This document shows positions 1-8,935 of a DNA stretch of 64,000 bases, in pieces (within the stretch, counting starts at the first letter, position 1; each line of letters opens with the position of its first letter). This DNA is from Sinomonas notoginsengisoli (GTDB lineage: Bacteria > Actinomycetota > Actinomycetes > Actinomycetales > Micrococcaceae). The notes beneath the pieces were generated by a model. That model was not told the origin of the DNA and did not search any database. It saw nothing but the letters and a program-made list of their open reading frames with translations. The position numbers were made by a program, and so were the translations under genes. Location: assembly GCF_021554725.1 (NCBI RefSeq), contig NZ_JAIZDP010000001.1:62001-126000 (forward strand). Reading direction: 5' to 3'.

Positions 1-15
1 CACTACGAACAGGGG

Positions 16-53
16 GTTTCCCGTCCATGTCAGTATTGTTTCGGCGAGGTTAC
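16..53 (-). promoter_or_regulatory. GlnR-type nitrogen operator facing left
   Basis: Read on the minus strand, this is GTAAC-N6-GAAAC-N6-GACAT-N6-GAAAC: four 5-base elements at exact 11-base spacing. The actinobacterial GlnR box is known as gTnAC-n6-GAAAC repeated twice. Three of the four elements match; the third (GACAT) is poor. The gene order to the right (RDD, DUF4191, lipA, lipB) is the one that usually neighbours glnA in actinobacteria. The inferred target is therefore a glutamine synthetase gene starting just outside the left edge on the minus strand. That gene is not in the window. Confidence 0.6.
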
Positions 54-141
54 ACGGCCCGCCCCCGTGTAAACGCTAGCGGCCTGCGAGCTTGAGGGCC
101 AGTGCGGGTCATTGACCGGAACGCGGGCGCGCCGGCTCTCC

Positions 142-147
142 TAGAAT
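142..147 (+). promoter_or_regulatory. -10 element, leaderless start of RDD gene
   Basis: TAGAAT lies six bases before the GTG start at 154, and no Shine-Dalgarno sequence is present. The transcript is predicted to begin at the start codon. No convincing -35 element is seen at the normal distance. Confidence 0.5.
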
Positions 148-153
148 GGATAG

Positions 154-588
154 GTGATCGACCGCAGAGACCTCGGATCCTGGATTAGCGGCCCCCAGCT
201 CGCGGAGGGCGACTTCCCGGGACGGCGGCTTGGAATGCCCCGCACGGGCCAAGGCTCCGTAGGCCGGCCCGGCCGCAGGGTATTGGGCCTGTGCATCGAC
301 TGGGCCGTGTCCTACCTGATCGCCGCGGCGTTCTTGGGCGGCAGCCAGATGGACATCCTGCTGGTCTTCGCGGTCGAGCAGATCCTGCTGGTGGGCTTCG
401 CCGGGTTCGGCCTCGGGCACCGGATCGCGGGGCTCAAGGTGCGCCGCCTCGACGGTGGGCCCGTCGGCATCCCTCGCGCGGCCCTGCGGACCCTCCTGCT
501 GTGCCTGGTGATCCCCGCCGTCATCTTCGATGCGGACCAGCGCGGCCTTCACGACAAGGCCGCCGGAACGGTCGTCACGCGCTTGTGA
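154..588 (+). CDS. RDD family membrane protein
   Basis: A 144-residue protein of the RDD family, small multi-pass membrane proteins named for conserved Arg and Asp residues. Their role is mostly unknown; a few have been linked to ion exchange. The family Arg/Asp pattern is visible in GRRVLGLCIDW near residue 45, followed by hydrophobic segments at about 48-62 and 67-83 and a last one near 113-127. The C-terminus has the usual DxxxRGLHDKAAGT motif. The GTG start is supported by a -10 hexamer six bases upstream and by the absence of any ribosome site. It converges with the DUF4191 gene, with a strong hairpin between them. Confidence 0.85.
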   Translation: MIDRRDLGSWISGPQLAEGDFPGRRLGMPRTGQGSVGRPGRRVLGLCIDWAVSYLIAAAFLGGSQMDILLVFAVEQILLVGFAGFGLGHRIAGLKVRRLDGGPVGIPRAALRTLLLCLVIPAVIFDADQRGLHDKAAGTVVTRL

Positions 589-637
589 AACGGCCCAGCA
601 GCGGAGACGGGCCCAGCGGGTGCCCCAAGGGTGCGAA

Positions 638-688
638 CGTACGCGAAGGGGGCCCCGGCAGTGAATGCCAGGGCCCCCTTCGAGTACG
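638..688. terminator. Bidirectional hairpin terminator between convergent genes
   Basis: Arms of 23 bases (638-660 and 666-688) pair with two mismatches around a GTGAA loop, with a core of GAAGGGGGCCC. It lies between the stop of the RDD gene and the stop of the DUF4191 gene and could serve both. No long T tract follows on either side. Confidence 0.7.
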
Positions 689-711
689 TACTCGGCTCGC
701 GCCAAAGGCCG

Positions 712-1431
712 TCAGCGGCCGCGCATCGCACGGCGATCGGGACGGATCCGGGTAGGGTCGATGCCCTTCGGGATCGGGAGGCGCGTACCGAGCGAGCCGA
801 TCCGCTTGGACACCGTCGCAACCTCGACCTTGGTCAGCTGAGGCTTGAGCTTGTTCATCTTGCCCGCGACGCTTCGCAGCGGAGTCTGGCTCTCCTCGCG
901 TCCGGTCTCGATCACGTGGATCGGAACGTTGGGAAGGATGCGAGCGAGCCGTTTGCGTTCGCCCTCGATGAGCTGGCGGACCCGGGCGCTCGGGCCCTCG
1001 GACACGAGCACGACGCCGGGACGGCCGATCGCGCGGAACACGACGTCCTGAGTGCGCGGGTTCACGGCGACGGGCTGTTCCTCGACGATCCAGCCCCGGC
1101 GGAGCGAGTTGAGCGCGGCGCCCGCGGCACCCGGCTGCCCCTCGATCTGCGCATAGGCTGCACGCTCGGCGCGCCGGCTCAGGATGAACACAGCCCCGAG
1201 GACGCCTAGGAGGATGCCGATGATCAGGCCGGTGATCCAGTTGTCGAGGAGGAAGCCGATCAGCAGGCTCACTGCGGTGATTCCGAGGAACACCAGCAGC
1301 ATGAGCCACACGGCGTTGGGATCGGTCTTCCGGGTCATCTGGAAGACTTGGAGGAACTGCTGGAAGCCGTTGGGCTTCTTCGCCTTCTTCGGAGCCTTGT
1401 CCGAGGGCGTGGTGTCGGTGCTCTTGGCCAT
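712..1431 (-). CDS. DUF4191 membrane protein
   Basis: A 239-residue protein of the actinobacterial DUF4191 family, function unknown. After a short Lys-rich N-terminus there are two adjacent membrane segments at about residues 40-62 and 65-84. A roughly 150-residue soluble domain follows, ending in a very basic tail rich in Arg. The soluble part contains the family-typical segments RAIGRPGVVLVSEGP and KRLARILPNVP. The gene lies downstream of lipA on the same strand, a position conserved across actinobacteria next to the lipoate and glutamine synthetase genes. The 117-base gap to lipA suggests its own promoter; TAGAAT lies at 1446-1441 on the minus strand, nine bases before the ATG. No functional link to lipoate can be read from the sequence. 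Confidence 0.88.
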   Translation of the reverse strand: MAKSTDTTPSDKAPKKAKKPNGFQQFLQVFQMTRKTDPNAVWLMLLVFLGITAVSLLIGFLLDNWITGLIIGILLGVLGAVFILSRRAERAAYAQIEGQPGAAGAALNSLRRGWIVEEQPVAVNPRTQDVVFRAIGRPGVVLVSEGPSARVRQLIEGERKRLARILPNVPIHVIETGREESQTPLRSVAGKMNKLKPQLTKVEVATVSKRIGSLGTRLPIPKGIDPTRIRPDRRAMRGR

Positions 1432-1548
1432 AGTGCCTCAATTCTAAGCCACCCGGCGGGAGGCAGGGCTTCGTCGGAGCACGGGTGGCAGCAGAGGGGA
1501 GGCGCTGCCCGTTCCCACAGGCCTCGCCTCCGGTCTGCTACCGGGTCG

Positions 1549-2559
1549 TCAGCCCTGCCGGGCGGCGATCAGGGATGCGGCCTCCTGCCGCGTGGAGCCG
1601 GAGGATTCGATGTGTGCGAGCTGTGGTGGGATCTCCCAGCCCTTCTTGCGCATGGCGGTGGCCCATAGGCGACCGGCCCGATAGGAGGACCGCACGAGGG
1701 GGCCGCTCATCACGCCGAGGAAGCCGATCTCCTCGGCCTCCTGGGAGAGCTCGACGAACTCCTCGGGCTTGACCCAGCGCTCCACGGGGTGGTGCCGCTC
1801 AGAGGGGCGGAGGTACTGGGTGATCGTGATGAGGTCGCAGCCGGCGTCGTGCAGGTCGCGCAGAGCCTGGGAGACCTCCTCGCGGGTTTCGCCCATGCCG
1901 AGGATGAGGTTGGACTTCGTCACCATGCCCTGGCTACGGCCCTGGGTGATGACATCGAGGGAGCGCTCATAGCGGAACGCCGGACGGATGCTCTTGAAAA
2001 GGCGGGGGACTGTCTCGACATTGTGCGCGAACACCTCGGGCCTCGCCTCGCAGATCGCCGTGATGTGCTCGGGCTTGCCGGAGAAGTCGGGGATGAGGAT
2101 CTCGACTCCGGTGCCCGGGTTGAGCTCGTGGATCTTCCGCACGGTCTCGGCGTACAGCCAGACGCCCTCGTCCTCGAGGTCGTCGCGGGCCACGCCGGTG
2201 ACGGTTGCGTAGCGGAGCGACATGGACTGTACGGAGCGGGCCACCTTGGTCGGCTCGAACCGATCGAGAGGGGAGGGCTTGCCCGTGTCGATCTGGCAGA
2301 AGTCGCAGCGCCGGGTGCACTCGGAGCCGCCGATGAGGAAGGTGGCCTCCTTGTCCTCCCAGCACTCGAAGATATTGGGGCAGCCGGCCTCTTCGCAGAC
2401 GGTGTGGAGGCCTTCCTTCTTCACCTGGTTCTTGAGGTTGACGAATTCGGGGCCCATGTGGACCTTGGCCTTGATCCAGTCCGGCTTGCGCTCAACCGGA
2501 ACGGCGGAATTGCGCTGTTCGATCCGCAGCATGCGGCGGCCTTCAGGGGCGAGGGTCAC
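1549..2559 (-). CDS. lipA: Lipoyl synthase
   Basis: Radical SAM enzyme that inserts two sulfur atoms into the octanoyl group carried by lipoyl domains. It has 336 residues, normal for the family. The auxiliary iron-sulfur cluster cysteines are C55, C60 and C66 ([12 protein letters not shown]). The radical SAM cluster cysteines are C81, C85 and C88 (CTRRCDFC). The RSSYR motif near the C-terminus supplies the serine ligand to the auxiliary cluster. The GTG start at 2559 overlaps the stop of lipB in the sequence GTGA, so the two are translationally coupled and act in sequence: LipB attaches octanoate, LipA sulfurates it. The likely substrates are the lipoyl domains of the E2 protein encoded at 10-11.8 kb and the glycine cleavage H protein, which is not in the window. 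Confidence 0.97.
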   Translation of the reverse strand: MTLAPEGRRMLRIEQRNSAVPVERKPDWIKAKVHMGPEFVNLKNQVKKEGLHTVCEEAGCPNIFECWEDKEATFLIGGSECTRRCDFCQIDTGKPSPLDRFEPTKVARSVQSMSLRYATVTGVARDDLEDEGVWLYAETVRKIHELNPGTGVEILIPDFSGKPEHITAICEARPEVFAHNVETVPRLFKSIRPAFRYERSLDVITQGRSQGMVTKSNLILGMGETREEVSQALRDLHDAGCDLITITQYLRPSERHHPVERWVKPEEFVELSQEAEEIGFLGVMSGPLVRSSYRAGRLWATAMRKKGWEIPPQLAHIESSGSTRQEAASLIAARQG

Positions 2560-3224
2560 GCGAGGACTCCTTCTGTCTGGGCGACGAATTCGCCGGCCCG
2601 CAGTGAGAGCTCCTGGGTGATCCGGTCGATGATGTCGAGCGGGCCGACCTTGCGGCCGCACTCCGCGGAGATGGTGGTGGTGCCTGCGTCGGTGATGCCA
2701 CACGCAATGATCTGACTGTACGGCTCCAAAGCGTTGCTGCAGTTGATGGCGAAGCCGTGGCCCGTGACGCCTTCATGGACGCTGATGCCGATTGCGGCGA
2801 TCTTCCGGTCCCCGCCGCGCTCATCGGCGCGGACCCAGACGCCGGAACGCCCGTCAACGTGCTCGGCCTTGATCCCGTACTCGGAGATCACCGTGATCAT
2901 GACGTCCTCGAGGAGCTCCACATAGGCGCGGATCGCGCGAGGCTCGGCGAGCTTGATGATGGGGTAGCCGACGAGTTGGCCCGGACCGTGCCATGTGAGC
3001 TTGCCGCCGCGGTCGACGGGCACTACTGGGGTGCCGTCCAAGGGACGCTCGTGGTCCTCGGTACGCTTGCCAGCGGTGTAAACCGGGGCGTGCTCGAGGA
3101 GGAGGACAGTGCTGGGGGCGGTTCCCGCCGCCACGTCCTCGTGGAGCTTGCGCTGGGCTGCCAGACCGTCGAGGTAGTCGACGTAGTCGGGCGCGAATCC
3201 CAGCCGGGTGAACGCAAGAGTCAT
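2556..3224 (-). CDS. lipB: Lipoyl(octanoyl) transferase
   Basis: Transfers octanoate from acyl carrier protein to lipoyl domains, the step before LipA. It has 222 residues. The family motif [17 protein letters not shown] is at 72-88, the catalytic lysine is K141 (RKIAAIG), and the catalytic cysteine is C175 (IIACGI). The open frame runs much further upstream, but the ATG at 3224 is chosen. Homology begins there, and TAAGCT lies seven bases before it, suggesting a leaderless transcript. The gene is divergent from the kinase-like gene (117 bases between starts) and overlaps lipA by four bases. Confidence 0.96.
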   Translation of the reverse strand: MTLAFTRLGFAPDYVDYLDGLAAQRKLHEDVAAGTAPSTVLLLEHAPVYTAGKRTEDHERPLDGTPVVPVDRGGKLTWHGPGQLVGYPIIKLAEPRAIRAYVELLEDVMITVISEYGIKAEHVDGRSGVWVRADERGGDRKIAAIGISVHEGVTGHGFAINCSNALEPYSQIIACGITDAGTTTISAECGRKVGPLDIIDRITQELSLRAGEFVAQTEGVLA

Positions 3225-3231
3225 GCGGACT

Positions 3232-3237
3232 AGCTTA
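3232..3237 (-). promoter_or_regulatory. -10 element, leaderless start of lipB
   Basis: On the minus strand TAAGCT ends seven bases before the lipB ATG. No ribosome site is present. It is predicted to drive the lipB-lipA transcript. Confidence 0.45.
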
Positions 3238-3341
3238 GCCCTCGGCCGCGAACCGCTTGGAAGAGTGTGATGAGGGTCGCATCCGACGGGCCCTGTGGAT
3301 AACTTCTGCGGTGCCTGCGTGATCTGCGGTAGACATGGGGC

Positions 3342-5063
3342 ATGGACGCCCTCAGCCCCCGCCTCACCGGGACAGCGCATGCACTGGACGAGGCGGCTGC
3401 CACCGCCTCCGGGGAGGCGCCGCCGGTGCTGACCGGATACGAGAGCGTGCGCCCCCTCGGCGCCGGGAGCGCGGGCACAGTATGGCTCGTGCGAGAAGAG
3501 TCGACCGGGCGCCTCTTCGCGGCGAAGTTCCTGCTGCCGGATTCCAGCGCGGGCGCGATGGAGACGCTTGAGCAGGCCCGCCGGGAAGTGCGCGTTGCCC
3601 AGACCCGGTCGCACCAGCACGTCCTCGCGGTCCATCAGGCGGTCGCCGCCGAGGGCTCGTCGGCGGGGGCTGTGGCGATCCTGAGCGACTATGCGCCGGG
3701 CGGGTCACTCGGCCACCTTGTGCACGTGCGCGGGCACCTCTCCGTAGGCGAGTGCGTCACGGTCGTGGCGCCGATCGCCCAGGCCCTGGCCTCGCTCCAC
3801 CAGGACGGCACGGCCCACGGCGACGTTTCTCCCGGGAACATCCTCTTCACCGCGGAGGGTATGCCGCTTCTCGGGGATTTCGGCCTCGGGCGGATGGTTG
3901 GCGAAGCGGGTACCGTCCCCGGCGGGACTCCGGGCTTCTCTGACCCGGCCGCCGTCGGCTCGCACGTTCCGCTCGCTCCTTCCCGTGCGGAGCCGGGCAC
4001 GTCTGCGCACGGCGCCGCGGGGCCGGGCTCGCGGCGTCGGCTGGGATCCGGGTCACTCGCTGCTGCGGCGGATGTGTTCGCCCTCGGGGCGGTCGCGTGG
4101 TTCATCCTCACGGGGGAGCCCCCAGCGCCCACCCGTCAGCGGCCGCCGCTGTCGCTCCTCGTCGAGGGTGTACCCGCGGAGCTCACCGCAGCGATCGAGG
4201 CCGCCCTGCGCGATGATCCCCGACTGCGGCCCTCTGCCGACGAACTCGCCCGGTCTGTCTTCCGCAGCGCCCGCCCTGCCAGTGTCGACCTCGCCCCGGC
4301 GGTCGACGCGAGTGTCATCCCGGAGCTTCTCACGCGACGCCGGGAGCCCGCGTCCCGGCCCCGCCTCCTGAGAGGCCGCCGCGCTCCGGGCTCGGGGCGT
4401 CGTCGCTCGATTGGCACAGGAAACGGTCGGGCAGGCGGAAGACGGTCCGGGTTGCCTCCGTGGATGCTGTTCACCGCGGCCGGGGTCCTGATGCTGGCAA
4501 CAGCGGCGGCAGCCGCATGGTGGATCGGAGCGTTGGGCCGACCGGGCCAGGGGCAGGACCCTGCAGTCGGCGCGGCCCAGCAAGGGCAGCATGCACCAGC
4601 CATCGGCGCCCGTGCCGGCTTGCCGGAGTCCCTGCGCCGTGGCGCGGACTCGGCAGACCCCGTGCAGGCGGTGCAGGCCCTCTCCGAGATCAGGGCGCGT
4701 GCCATCGGCGCCCGGGACCGCGACCTGCTCGAGTCGGTCAGTGCAGTGGGATCGGAGGCGGCTGCTACGGACGCGGCCCTCCTTGACCGCTTGGTCGCGG
4801 ACGGGCAACGGCTGGAGGGCTTCAGTGCCCGCGTCCTCTCCGCAGACCTTGAACCGGGGGCGACTCCGACGCTCGGTGGGCCGGCGTCGCAGGGAGCGGA
4901 GACCGCCGTCGTGCGGGTGCGGATCGTCACGAGCGGGTACGCGGTGAAGGACAACGCGGGTGCCGCGGTGGGGGAGCGCCCGACGGGCCTGGACCAAGAG
5001 CTCAGAATCGTGCTCCAGCGGGACGGCGAGCGCTGGAAGGTGGCACGGATTGCCGCAGCCTAG
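3342..5063 (+). CDS. Membrane-anchored Ser/Thr protein kinase-like protein
   Basis: A 573-residue protein with an N-terminal kinase domain, one membrane segment and a C-terminal domain predicted to lie outside the cell. The glycine loop is LGAGSAGTV (39-47), the ATP-binding lysine is K62 (AAKF), the catalytic loop is HGDVSPGN (159-166) with D161 and N166 kept, and DFG is at 179-181. The arginine of the usual HRD and the lysine of DxKxxN are both replaced. It is therefore a non-RD kinase with a weakened catalytic loop, possibly with low activity. A Ser/Arg-rich stretch leads to the membrane segment at about 374-397. The last roughly 150 residues resemble small NTF2-like ligand-binding domains, without clear recognition. 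It is not in an obvious operon. TAGACA lies six bases before the ATG, suggesting a leaderless transcript. Confidence 0.8.
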   Translation: MDALSPRLTGTAHALDEAAATASGEAPPVLTGYESVRPLGAGSAGTVWLVREESTGRLFAAKFLLPDSSAGAMETLEQARREVRVAQTRSHQHVLAVHQAVAAEGSSAGAVAILSDYAPGGSLGHLVHVRGHLSVGECVTVVAPIAQALASLHQDGTAHGDVSPGNILFTAEGMPLLGDFGLGRMVGEAGTVPGGTPGFSDPAAVGSHVPLAPSRAEPGTSAHGAAGPGSRRRLGSGSLAAAADVFALGAVAWFILTGEPPAPTRQRPPLSLLVEGVPAELTAAIEAALRDDPRLRPSADELARSVFRSARPASVDLAPAVDASVIPELLTRRREPASRPRLLRGRRAPGSGRRRSIGTGNGRAGGRRSGLPPWMLFTAAGVLMLATAAAAAWWIGALGRPGQGQDPAVGAAQQGQHAPAIGARAGLPESLRRGADSADPVQAVQALSEIRARAIGARDRDLLESVSAVGSEAAATDAALLDRLVADGQRLEGFSARVLSADLEPGATPTLGGPASQGAETAVVRVRIVTSGYAVKDNAGAAVGERPTGLDQELRIVLQRDGERWKVARIAAA

Positions 5064-5149
5064 AACCCGGTCACTGCCCCGGCGAAGCGGTATGCGTCAC
5101 ACTTGCCGGAGCGGCGCGTGGAGGCCCATGGACACGGCCCAGCCCTGCC

Positions 5150-5155
5150 TATGAT
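5150..5155 (+). promoter_or_regulatory. -10 element, leaderless start of Tricorn gene
   Basis: A consensus TATGAT ends six bases before the ATG at 5162. The purine-rich AAAGG between them is too close to act as a ribosome site, so a leaderless transcript is predicted. Confidence 0.55.
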
Positions 5156-5161
5156 CAAAGG

Positions 5162-8100
5162 ATGACTGGCTCCAGCTACTTCCGCTATCCCCACGTGCAC
5201 GGGGACCTCGTGGCGTTCGTCGCCGAGGACGACGTCTGGCTCGCCCCGGTGGCCGGTGGCCGCGCCTGGCGGCTGTCCTCGCTCGGGCTGCCGGCGCGCA
5301 ATCCGCGCTTCACCCCCGATGGCGGCAAGGTCGTGTGGACAGTGGTCCAGGGGAGTGCGCCCGAGGTCGTCTCAGCGGATGTGGACGGCGGAGGCTTCCG
5401 CCAGCTGAGCTGGTTCGGGCACTCCACGACTCGAGTGAAGGGATTCGCGCCGGACGCCCGGGTCATCGTCACGAGCGCACACAACCAGCCTGACGGCCGG
5501 CACACGCATGCCTACACGATCCCTCTGGACGGCGGTTGGCTTGAGGAACTGCCATACGGGCCCGTCGATTCCGTGGCGTTCGGCCCGAGCGTGGGCGACG
5601 ACCGGCCAGTCATCGTGGGAAGTGTTTTGACGCGCGATCCTGCCCATTGGAAGCGCTACCGCGGCGGCGCGGCAGGGAAGTTGTGGCTCGATCCGGACGG
5701 CGGGGGCGGGTTCCACCAGCTGGTGCCCGAGCTCGGCGGCAACCTCGCGGATCCGATGTGGGTGGAGGGAAGGATCGCTTTCCTGTCCGACCATGAGGGT
5801 GTCGGGAACCTCTATTCGGTCGACCGGTCCGGGGACAACCTGCGGCGACACACCGACTCGGACCGGTTCTACGTCCGACATGCGAGCAGCGACGGTCGGC
5901 GGATCGTCTTCGATAGCGCGGGGGAACTGTGGATCCTCGAGGGGCTCGATGACGAGGCGCGCCGGCTCGACGTTGCCCTCGCCTCCGCATCGACTTCCCG
6001 CCGAACCGTTCCGCTCGCCGTCGGCCGCCACCTCGGCGAGGTGGTGCCGACGTGGGACGGGCAGGCGAGCGTGGTCGAATCCCACGGCACCGTGCACTGG
6101 CTCACGCATCAGGACGGGCCGTCCCGCGTCATCGAAGCCGCGCCCGGAGTGCGGGCCCGTCTGGCACGGCCCCTCGGCTGCGACTCCGTGGCCTTCATTG
6201 CCGACCACGACGGCGAGGAGGGCTTGTTCATCCGGCGGCTCGGCGGCGCTGACGCGGCGACTGCCTCGGACCCCGCCAGCGGCCAACCCGGCGTCACAGA
6301 TGGCGGCGTCCACCGAAGCTCGGCGCTGGGCCTCGCCGACCTTCCGCGCCCCGTCTCCGCTGCGGGAGTGATCGGCTTCGCTCCTGAGGCGACGGACGCG
6401 GCGCACAAGGAGGGTGAGGACCGCGCTGGGGGCTCCTCCTCTGCCGGGGACGCTGACGGCATGGCACGTGGGCTGCGCTCCTACGCAGTGCCTGGGCGGA
6501 CTGCTGTGTCGATGGCCCCGGACGAGGCCGATGCGCTCCCGAGCCTGCGCCGCATCGCGCTCCCTTCGCAGCACCGCGCCGCGGAGCTCCTGCCGAGCCC
6601 TGACGCGAGGTTCATCGCTGTCGGGACATCGTTCGGCGACGTGCACCTCGTGGATGTGGAACATGAGACCGCGATGACTCTGAGCACGGTCTCCGAGGGA
6701 ACGATCGAGCAGCTCGCTTGGAGCCCCGACTCACGGTGGCTCGCGTGGAGCGAGCCGGTGACGGCGTTCGGTGCGCGGTCCAAGGTGCGCCTCGCCGAGC
6801 GCGCGACGGGCCGAGTGGCGGACGTCACTGACGGGCGGTTCTGGGATGCCTCGCCGGCATTCACCCCGGACGGAAAGTACCTTGCGTTCCTCTCGGGACG
6901 CAGCTTCGATCCCGTCTACGACGGGCACTCGTTTGACCTGTCCTTCCCGAGCCCGATCAAGCCCTACATCGTGCCCCTCGCCGCGACGACCTCGAGTCCG
7001 TTCGGTCCGCGGGTGGCTGCGTTCAGCGCAGAGGCAAGGTCTGTGGAAAGTGTCGAGGACGCCGCGGGCGGGGAGGGGGATGCCGCGTCCGACGCCGACT
7101 CCGCGGTCGGGGAGTCCACCTCGCCGCACGCTGTGGACGCCCCCGGCGGTGGGGAGGCGCTCGCTGTCGACCTCGAGGGAATCCAGCACCGCATCACCGC
7201 CCTTCCCGTGCGCCAGGGCAACTACTCACGGCTCACCGCCGCCCCGGATGCGCTCCTGTGGATGTCCCAGGACCTCACCGGCGCGACCGGGGACGGCAAG
7301 GCCAAGCCAGCTGACAAGGACACCGCCCCGACTCTCCACCGGCTTGATCTGGCCACGGGGGTTGAGACTACGATTGTCAGCGCCCTGGACCGGTCCAGGC
7401 TCAGCGGCGACGGCACCCGGGTCGTGTACGTGCATGAACGCACCGTCCACAGCGCCCCGAGTGACAAGCCGGCCGAGGAAGGCCACGCCGAGCACGTGAG
7501 CGTGGATCTCGAGCGCATTCGAGTCCGGCTCGACCCCGTAGCCGTGTGGGCCCAGGCCTTCGAGGAGGCGTGGCGGCTCCAGCGCGACTTCTTCTGGACG
7601 CCGGACATGGCCGGCGCGGACTGGGAGGAGGTCCGCGACCGCTATCGCCCGCTCGTGGCGCGGCTCGGCTCGCATGACGACCTCGTGGACCTCCTGTGGG
7701 AGATGCACGGTGAGCTGGGCACCTCCCACGCATACGTCACGCCGACCCTCGTGACCGAACCGGGCGCGGGCGGCCAGGGGCGGCTCGGCGGCGAATTCGA
7801 CTTCGACGGCGGCTGGGTGGTCCGCCGCGTGCTCGCGAACGAGTCCTCGGATCCGCTGGCTTCCTCGCCGCTAGCCTCGCCCGGCGCGGGCGTCCGGGCG
7901 GGGGACCGGCTCCTCGAGGTCGACGGCGTCCAGCTCACCCCGGACTTCGGGCCGGCCATCGCCCTCGCTGGCGCCGCAGGAAAGGTAGTCGAGCTGACGA
8001 TGCTCAATGGCCCCCAGCACGGCGCTGCAGTGGGGAAGCGCCGCCGGATCGCCGTCGTGCCCATCCGCGACGAGGAGCGCCTTCGCTATCAGGACTGGGT

Positions 8101-8812
8101 ACAGGCCAATCGCCGGCTCGTGCGCGACGCGTCCGAGGGCCGCTTCGGGTACCTGCATGTGCCGGACATGGCTGCACGGGGATGGGCGCAGCTCCACCGC
8201 GACCTGGATACCGAGACCGCACTCGACGCGCTCATCGTGGACGTGCGCCGCAACCGTGGCGGTCACACCTCACAGCTCGTGGCCGAGCTCATCGGCCGCA
8301 GGGTCATCGGTTGGAGCATGCCGCGGGGCGAGCAGCCGCGGACGTACCCCCGGCATGCGCCTCGTGGGCCGGTGGTGATCCTCGCCGATGAGTTCGCGGG
8401 CTCGGACGGGGACATCATCACCCAAGTCAGCAAGCTGCGCGGGATCGGCCCGGTGGTGGGAACGCGCACCTGGGGCGGCGTTGTCGGCATCGACAACCGC
8501 TTCAAGCTCGCCGACGGTACGGCAGTGAGCCAGCCTCGGTACGCGACGTGGTTCGAGGGCGGCATCGGCTGGGGCGTCGAGAACTTCGGTGTTGAGCCGG
8601 ACATCGAGGTGCCCTACCCCCCACACGCCTACGCCGCGGGGATTGATCCACAGCTCGAGCACGGCATCGGTGTGCTCAAGGAGATGCTGGTTGAGATCCC
8701 CACCCAGCGGCCGCCGGCGCGCGAGGGGTACCGCTCCGTGCGTCCTGCGCCGCTCCCCCCACGGCCCCAGGACCTGGCGGACGCTGGGGTAGCCCCGGCG
8801 TACGAGGGCTGA
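5162..8812 (+). CDS. Tricorn-type S41 family serine protease
   Basis: A 1216-residue homologue of Tricorn protease, which degrades oligopeptides, probably in the cytoplasm since no signal peptide is present. The N-terminal half is a WD40/PD40-like beta-propeller (about 1-330), then a second propeller region (about 455-800). A C1 domain with the catalytic histidine in GTSHAYV (about 858), a PDZ-like domain (about 880-960), and the S41 catalytic domain with the nucleophile in the GSDGD motif (about 1080) follow. Two low-complexity insertions rich in Ala, Asp, Gly and Ser (about 405-440 and 620-665) interrupt the second propeller and make it longer than archaeal Tricorn (about 1070 residues). 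A TATGAT box six bases upstream of the ATG supports the start. A perfect 17-bp hairpin follows the gene. Confidence 0.92.
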   Translation: MTGSSYFRYPHVHGDLVAFVAEDDVWLAPVAGGRAWRLSSLGLPARNPRFTPDGGKVVWTVVQGSAPEVVSADVDGGGFRQLSWFGHSTTRVKGFAPDARVIVTSAHNQPDGRHTHAYTIPLDGGWLEELPYGPVDSVAFGPSVGDDRPVIVGSVLTRDPAHWKRYRGGAAGKLWLDPDGGGGFHQLVPELGGNLADPMWVEGRIAFLSDHEGVGNLYSVDRSGDNLRRHTDSDRFYVRHASSDGRRIVFDSAGELWILEGLDDEARRLDVALASASTSRRTVPLAVGRHLGEVVPTWDGQASVVESHGTVHWLTHQDGPSRVIEAAPGVRARLARPLGCDSVAFIADHDGEEGLFIRRLGGADAATASDPASGQPGVTDGGVHRSSALGLADLPRPVSAAGVIGFAPEATDAAHKEGEDRAGGSSSAGDADGMARGLRSYAVPGRTAVSMAPDEADALPSLRRIALPSQHRAAELLPSPDARFIAVGTSFGDVHLVDVEHETAMTLSTVSEGTIEQLAWSPDSRWLAWSEPVTAFGARSKVRLAERATGRVADVTDGRFWDASPAFTPDGKYLAFLSGRSFDPVYDGHSFDLSFPSPIKPYIVPLAATTSSPFGPRVAAFSAEARSVESVEDAAGGEGDAASDADSAVGESTSPHAVDAPGGGEALAVDLEGIQHRITALPVRQGNYSRLTAAPDALLWMSQDLTGATGDGKAKPADKDTAPTLHRLDLATGVETTIVSALDRSRLSGDGTRVVYVHERTVHSAPSDKPAEEGHAEHVSVDLERIRVRLDPVAVWAQAFEEAWRLQRDFFWTPDMAGADWEEVRDRYRPLVARLGSHDDLVDLLWEMHGELGTSHAYVTPTLVTEPGAGGQGRLGGEFDFDGGWVVRRVLANESSDPLASSPLASPGAGVRAGDRLLEVDGVQLTPDFGPAIALAGAAGKVVELTMLNGPQHGAAVGKRRRIAVVPIRDEERLRYQDWVQANRRLVRDASEGRFGYLHVPDMAARGWAQLHRDLDTETALDALIVDVRRNRGGHTSQLVAELIGRRVIGWSMPRGEQPRTYPRHAPRGPVVILADEFAGSDGDIITQVSKLRGIGPVVGTRTWGGVVGIDNRFKLADGTAVSQPRYATWFEGGIGWGVENFGVEPDIEVPYPPHAYAAGIDPQLEHGIGVLKEMLVEIPTQRPPAREGYRSVRPAPLPPRPQDLADAGVAPAYEG

Positions 8813-8850
8813 GCCGCAACCGCTGCGTCCTTCAGACTGAACTGGACCCC

Positions 8851-8893
8851 GCAAGGGCCCCCTTCCCGCTGATCTTGGGAAGGGGGCCCTTGC
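8851..8893. terminator. Perfect 17-bp hairpin terminator
   Basis: Arms 8851-8867 and 8877-8893 are perfectly complementary around a 9-base loop; the core is AAGGGCCCCCTT. It lies between the convergent Tricorn and OsmC genes and probably ends both transcripts. There is no T tract. Confidence 0.8.
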
Positions 8894-8935
8894 TGGCACG
8901 GCATGGGGTACTCCACGCCGCGCGTCTTCTTGGTG

